Source: Chloroflexota bacterium
GTDB lineage: Bacteria > Chloroflexota > Dormibacteria > Dormibacterales > Dormibacteraceae
Assembly (NCBI GenBank): GCA_005880755.1
Contig: VBGV01000084.1
Location: 1-9,094 of the forward strand
Reading direction: 5' to 3'
Length of the DNA stretch: 9,094 bases
Shown here: in pieces, positions 5,960-9,094 of the stretch
How positions within the stretch are numbered: position 1 is the stretch's first letter
Layout of the letters: every line of letters begins with the position of its first letter
Position numbers and translations under genes: made by a program
Notes under the pieces: generated by a model
The model's input: the letters and a program-made list of their open reading frames with translations, nothing else
What the model was told of the DNA's origin: nothing
The model's database searches: none

Positions 5960-7582
5960 CTAGCCGGCGGCGGCTCTGAGCTCCTCCTCAGGCTGCACGA
6001 CGGCCGAAGTCCGAGCCCGCCGCTTGATCAGCAGCGTGGTCATCGCGGTGAACACCAGGAACACGACAGGCACGACAAAGGTCGCTTTCATTGCATCGAT
6101 GTAGGCGTAGACGAACACGTCGTGGGCGATGGCTGCGATCTGCTGCGCCGCCGCGGGCGGAATGTTGCTGGGAAGCTTGGCCCCGGTCTCGCCGGCACCG
6201 ATCTCGAATCCCTTCGACGACACGTTGGTGAATGCCGCGACGAACGCGTCGCGATATGCGGCCGGCAATAACGTCGAGTGCGCGACGGCCTGGTTGTGCA
6301 GCGTCGTCGCGAGCTGGTTCTGCAAGATGGCGCCGATGACCGCGCTGCCGATTGCCGCGCCGAGCTGGCGAATCGTGTTGAGGACGGCGGAAGCGGCCCC
6401 GGCCACGCGCGGCTCGATGTTGCGCATCGCGATCGTAGTCATGGGCGCGAAGGTCATTCCGATGCCGGCGCCGGCGATGATCGCCGGCACCAGGAAGTTG
6501 ATCCATGTCGAGTCCGGCCCCGCGATGTATGCGATGAGGCCGATCCCGATCGTGAACAGTGAGATGCCGGCCATGAGGATGTACTTGCCGCCGATGCGGT
6601 CTGACAGGCGGCCGGCAAACGGCGCCGTCAACATCGAAGTCAGCGACATCGGAGCCAAAGTCAATCCGGCGACCAGGGCTGAGAATCCCCGCACCGACTG
6701 TAGGTAGATCGTGATCGGGAGGAACGCAGAAAGCATGCCGAAGCTGATGGCGGCCGCGATCCAGTTGGCGACCGTGAAGTTGCGGTCGGCGAACAGCGAC
6801 AGCGGAACCAGCGGCTCGGCCTGGTATCGCTCCCAGATGATGAAGAGGATCACCAGCACCACGCCCGCGCCGATGACCTCCGGGATCGTGAACGGGTAGG
6901 ACTCGACCTGGCCCCAGTTGTAGCGCTGGCCTTCGATCAAACCGAACACGATCGCGAAGAGTCCCGCGGTGGCGACGACGGTGCCGACGAAGTCCCAACC
7001 GTGATGTCGTCCGGGGCGCAGGTCCGGGATGACGATAAACGTGGCAATCAACGCCGCGATGCCGATCGGCACATTGATGAAGAAGATCCATCGCCAGTCG
7101 ATGTAAGTGATGATCGCGCCGCCGACTGTGGGCCCGGCCAGCGTGGCCAGGCCTGCCACTCCACCCCACACGCCGAATGCCGCGCCGCGGCGCTCGGGCG
7201 GAAAGATCGTCGTGAGGATGGACAGGGTTTGCGGCGTCAGCAATGCCCCGCCCACGCCCTGCAGGATTCGGGCGGCGATCAGCTGGCCTGGGCTCTGCGA
7301 GACACCACACAGAGCAGACGCGACCGTGAAGACGAAAAGGCCGATGGCGAAGAGGTTGCGCTGCCCGTACAGGTCACCGAGGCGACCGGCCGTGATCAGC
7401 AGCACCGCGTACACGAGGATGTAAGCGTTGAGGACCCAGAGGATCTGGTCGAGCGTGGTGTTGAGCCCGGTGCTCATGGCCGGAATCGCCACGTTCACGA
7501 TCGTGGTGTCCAGCAGGATCATGAAAAATCCTGTCGTCAAAACCAGCAGTACCAGCCACGGATTAGTGCGTGCTTGAGCCAT
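5960..7582 (-). CDS. DHA2-family multidrug exporter (EmrB/QacA type, 14 helices)
   Basis: A 540-residue major facilitator protein, the usual size for the 14-helix drug:H+ antiporters of the inner membrane. Diagnostic motifs are present: LDTTIVNVAIP in helix 1 (24-34, motif D1), GRLGDLYGQRN in loop 2-3 (66-76, motif A), GPTVGGAI in helix 5 (150-157, antiporter motif C), then DWRWIFFINVPIG (162-174). A long hydrophilic loop (about 445-490) lies before the last helix, as in many actinobacterial and Chloroflexota relatives. The substrate cannot be read from the sequence. The ATG at 7582 lies inside the end of the PadR gene (20-base overlap) and has a strong ribosome site, GAGGAGG, so exporter and repressor should be made from one mRNA. 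Control is likely by drug-induced release of PadR. Confidence 0.93.
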   Translation of the reverse strand: MAQARTNPWLVLLVLTTGFFMILLDTTIVNVAIPAMSTGLNTTLDQILWVLNAYILVYAVLLITAGRLGDLYGQRNLFAIGLFVFTVASALCGVSQSPGQLIAARILQGVGGALLTPQTLSILTTIFPPERRGAAFGVWGGVAGLATLAGPTVGGAIITYIDWRWIFFINVPIGIAALIATFIVIPDLRPGRHHGWDFVGTVVATAGLFAIVFGLIEGQRYNWGQVESYPFTIPEVIGAGVVLVILFIIWERYQAEPLVPLSLFADRNFTVANWIAAAISFGMLSAFLPITIYLQSVRGFSALVAGLTLAPMSLTSMLTAPFAGRLSDRIGGKYILMAGISLFTIGIGLIAYIAGPDSTWINFLVPAIIAGAGIGMTFAPMTTIAMRNIEPRVAGAASAVLNTIRQLGAAIGSAVIGAILQNQLATTLHNQAVAHSTLLPAAYRDAFVAAFTNVSSKGFEIGAGETGAKLPSNIPPAAAQQIAAIAHDVFVYAYIDAMKATFVVPVVFLVFTAMTTLLIKRRARTSAVVQPEEELRAAAG

Positions 7583-8192
7583 GTCTCCTCCTCAACCCTT
7601 CAATGTCGCGCACCATTCCGGTGCTCCACTCCAGCTGTCCGTCCGAGATCTCGCGTGCGATCTTCAAAACCCACTGACGTTCCGCCTCGAGCATCGCGAT
7701 CTTGTGCTCCAGCTCGATCAGGGCCAGCCGCTTCAGCCCATGCGCCTGCAGCTCCTCGAGGATCCGCGAAAGCTTCGCGACCGTCGCGCCGAGCGCACCG
7801 GCGCGTGTCTCGAGGTGCGCGGCCGCCTTGGCGGCATCGAGGTGATGCATGAACATCAGTCCCGCCGCGAAATGCGGAAACTCGCGCCGTGGCCTCGCCA
7901 CGATGTCGCCCACGACGCCGACCAGCACCTCGCGCCCCGTCGGTGTCAGCCGGTAGATCGTCCGCTCGGGACGATTGCCTTCCTTCTCCCGCTCCGCCGG
8001 GATGATCCACCCGTTTCGCTCCAGCACGTCGACCGTGTGATAGAGCGACCCAAAGTTGAGTCGGATGAACTCGTCCTGATGCCGATCGCGCATGGTGGCC
8101 GCGAGCTCGTAAGGATGCATCGGCCTCTCGTCCAGCAGCTGAAGGATGGAGAGGGCAAGCGGCGAAACGTCGACTGAAGGCTCGGCTTGCAT
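7563..8192 (-). CDS. PadR-family transcriptional repressor
   Basis: A 209-residue regulator in the usual PadR layout. An N-terminal winged helix-turn-helix (about 10-90) has family landmarks LALSILQLLDERPMHPYEL (12-30), the recognition region NFGSLYHTVDVLERNGWI (46-63) and the wing REKEGNRPERTIYRLTPTG (68-86). A helical C-terminal half (about 115-205) has a coiled-coil-like stretch LIELEHKIAMLEAERQWV (158-175) for dimerisation. ATG at 8192 is chosen over an upstream TTG at 8234 because that TTG is the -35 box and the intervening DNA is promoter and operator. PadR proteins typically repress their own gene and an adjacent exporter until a phenolic or drug ligand binds. The overlap with the DHA2 exporter fits exactly. 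Confidence 0.92.
   Translation of the reverse strand: MQAEPSVDVSPLALSILQLLDERPMHPYELAATMRDRHQDEFIRLNFGSLYHTVDVLERNGWIIPAEREKEGNRPERTIYRLTPTGREVLVGVVGDIVARPRREFPHFAAGLMFMHHLDAAKAAAHLETRAGALGATVAKLSRILEELQAHGLKRLALIELEHKIAMLEAERQWVLKIAREISDGQLEWSTGMVRDIEGLRRRHGSSTH
7586..7593 (-). promoter_or_regulatory. Strong Shine-Dalgarno site of the exporter gene
   Basis: The minus strand reads GAGGAGGA, ending four bases before the exporter ATG at 7582. It lies within the last codons of the PadR gene. It is the best ribosome site in the window and suggests the exporter is translated efficiently once the operon is induced, independently of the near-leaderless start used for the repressor. Confidence 0.8.
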
Positions 8193-8211
8193 ATATTCCA
8201 GATGGAATATA
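8192..8211. promoter_or_regulatory. Perfect 20-bp palindrome: probable PadR operator
   Basis: TATATTCCA (8192-8200), the 2-bp spacer GA, and TGGAATATA (8203-8211) form a perfect inverted repeat of 9-bp arms. On the minus strand it starts at the -10 box and ends in the first base of the PadR ATG. A dimeric winged-helix repressor bound here would block both RNA polymerase and ribosome access. AT-rich palindromes next to their own gene are usual for PadR proteins; that this protein binds here is inferred. Confidence 0.8.
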
Positions 8212-8234
8212 CCGACCCTGATATCCGGCGTCAA
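8206..8234 (-). promoter_or_regulatory. Sigma-70-type promoter of the padR-exporter operon
   Basis: On the minus strand the -35 box TTGACG (8234-8229) and the -10 box TATATT (8211-8206) each match the consensus at five of six positions and are separated by the ideal 17 bp. Transcription would start near 8198-8200, only about six to eight bases before the ATG at 8192, giving a nearly leaderless mRNA. The -10 box is one arm of the operator palindrome. Confidence 0.8.
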
Positions 8235-8349
8235 GTAACCGCCTCACAGCGAATCCACACCTGATTCCCTGAAAGCTCGGAGTCCACGGGTGAGTAACTC
8301 CCGTTGATGCAAGGCGAGGTGGCCCTGGACGCGCGGCTGGTCGGCGATC

Positions 8350-8547
8350 TTGCCGCGGTTCACGTTTGATCCGACCGTGCAGATCTCGCGCCAGGCTTCC
8401 GGCGCCACGAGCGACTTGAAGGACAACCTGACGGTGACGATCATCGGGACGCGTCAGGCGGAAGGCAGCATCAAGGCGACCGCGATCCAGATCGGCGGCA
8501 CCACGATCAGCATCGGCAACCAGCCGCCGCCGGCGAACGGAGGCTAG
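8350..8547 (+). pseudogene. Truncated remnant resembling the C-terminal half of a DUF5666 domain
   Basis: The frame gives 65 residues from a TTG. The segment TFDPTVQISRQASGATSDL (5-23), then LTVTIIGTRQAEGSIKATAIQIGG (27-50), resembles the second half of a DUF5666 domain, whose usual pattern is a Thr-rich strand, SDL, then V(T/V)VxGxxxxDGxxxAxxIxxG. The first half of the domain and the secretion signal seen in full-length members are missing. Upstream in this frame is a stop at 8305-8307, and the frame before the match looks random. No ribosome site precedes the TTG. I therefore read it as a decayed 3' gene end rather than a working small gene. The 115 bases between it and the PadR promoter hold nothing else I can recognise. 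Its TAG shares the bases CTAG with the stop of the convergent acetyltransferase gene. Confidence 0.5.
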
Positions 8548-9068
8548 GCGTCGCCCTCGCGTCCCAGCGGTTTCTCGAACCAGGCGACGTCCCAGTAGCG
8601 GTTGAACTTGCGGCCCTGTTCGGTGTACAGCGCCACGCGCTTGAACCCGAATCGCTCGTGCAGCTCGATCGACGGCGGGTTTGGCAGGGCGATGCCGGCG
8701 TACGCGCGATGCAGGTCTTCGCCCTCGAGCGATTTGAACAGCGTCTCGTAGAGCCTCGAACCCGCGCCCCTGCCGATCGCGTCGGGAGCGAGATAGATGC
8801 TCGTCTCGACTGACGTTTCGTAACCAGGCTTGGGCCGGAAGCGGCTGCTGGACGCGTAACCAACCACCTCGTCCTCATCAACCGCTACGAAAAGGCGGTA
8901 TCGGCCGCTGCTGGAGTAGTGGCCGAACCACTCGCGCCGGACGTCCATCTCGACCGGTTCGAGGTCGAAAGTGAAGTGTGAATCGCTGACGTAGTGGTTG
9001 TAGATGTCATTGATCGCCCCCAGGTCGTCTGCCGCGGCTGGGCGAACCTGGACGCGGGCGTGAATCAC
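8544..9068 (-). CDS. GNAT acetyltransferase, phosphinothricin/methionine-sulfone N-acetyltransferase-like
   Basis: A 174-residue single-domain GNAT enzyme, the usual size for the Pat/MddA group, which acetylates amino groups of glutamate-analogue toxins or methionine derivatives with acetyl-CoA. Family landmarks are clear: VRPAAADDLGAINDIYNHYV (8-27), SHFTFDLEP (30-38), YASSSRFRPKPGYETSVETSIYL (71-93, Glu88 in the conserved strand), the acetyl-CoA loop AIGRGAGSRLYETL (97-110), and ALPNPPSIELHERFGF (127-142), followed by a conserved-looking tail through FEKPL (164-168). GTG at 9068 is the only start keeping the whole N-terminus; no strong ribosome site precedes it. The tail overlaps the remnant gene by 4 bp, stop to stop. 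The real substrate cannot be read from the sequence. Confidence 0.88.
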   Translation of the reverse strand: MIHARVQVRPAAADDLGAINDIYNHYVSDSHFTFDLEPVEMDVRREWFGHYSSSGRYRLFVAVDEDEVVGYASSSRFRPKPGYETSVETSIYLAPDAIGRGAGSRLYETLFKSLEGEDLHRAYAGIALPNPPSIELHERFGFKRVALYTEQGRKFNRYWDVAWFEKPLGREGDA

Positions 9069-9094
9069 GCCAACCAGTCTATTTCCGACAATTG

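Noticed and set aside
5962..5975. AGCCG-GCGG-CGGCT hairpin at the convergent gene ends as a terminator
   Set aside because: Only a 5-bp stem inside the exporter's last codons, with no T-run on either strand.
5988..7310. 440-residue second frame inside the exporter gene
   Set aside because: Arg/His-rich frame shadow; the exporter motifs are in the other frame.
8279..8304. Hairpins from GGAGT/ACTCC and ACGGG/CCCGT
   Set aside because: Two mutually exclusive 5-bp stems with large loops; weak and without a T-run.
8244..8444. 66-residue minus-strand frame right of the PadR promoter
   Set aside because: No recognisable family, and it overlaps the DUF5666-like remnant on the other strand.

Overview
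The window is GC-rich bacterial chromosomal DNA. High GC, frequent GTG/TTG starts, a tRNA whose CCA end is not encoded, a PrgI/VirB4-like pair and a 14-helix DHA2 exporter under PadR control would fit a Chloroflexota/Dormibacterota- or Actinomycetota-like soil bacterium. That placement is an inference and is weak. Nothing here is an insertion sequence, CRISPR array or rRNA.

Layout. Positions 1-503 carry no convincing gene. They do hold a degenerate copy of the 3' half of a tRNA-Lys gene (345-391), a strong hairpin (242-265), a 22-bp-period direct repeat (272-304) and a cluster of GTGTCA/GTGCCA repeats (411-515). A minus-strand nitronate monooxygenase gene (504-1553) follows, then an intact tRNA-Lys(CTT), also on the minus strand (1707-1779). 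The intact tRNA and the degenerate fragment lie in the same orientation on either side of the monooxygenase, as att duplications do around a tRNA-integrated element. The 1.3-kb interval therefore looks like an eroded genomic islet.

A tight plus-strand gene run occupies 1871-5953: a PrgI-like two-helix membrane protein, a VirB4/TraC-like ATPase, an unrecognised 196-residue soluble protein, a monoacylglycerol-lipase-type alpha/beta hydrolase, and a small three-helix transglycosylase-associated (GlsB/YeaQ-type) membrane protein. Genes overlap or lie at most 19 bases apart, so they are probably one transcript. The first two are conjugation/type IV secretion parts, but no VirD4, VirB6, relaxase or pilin gene is visible. 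This orphan pair joined to an unknown protein, a lipase and an envelope protein is the most unusual arrangement in the window.

Convergent to it is a minus-strand two-gene operon: a PadR-type repressor (7563-8192) and a DHA2 multidrug exporter (5960-7582), overlapping by 20 bases. It has a near-consensus sigma-70-type promoter, and a perfect 20-bp palindrome runs from the -10 box to the repressor's start codon, a clear sign of autoregulation with an almost leaderless mRNA. The right end holds a truncated remnant resembling a DUF5666 domain (8350-8547) and a phosphinothricin-acetyltransferase-like GNAT enzyme (8544-9068, minus).
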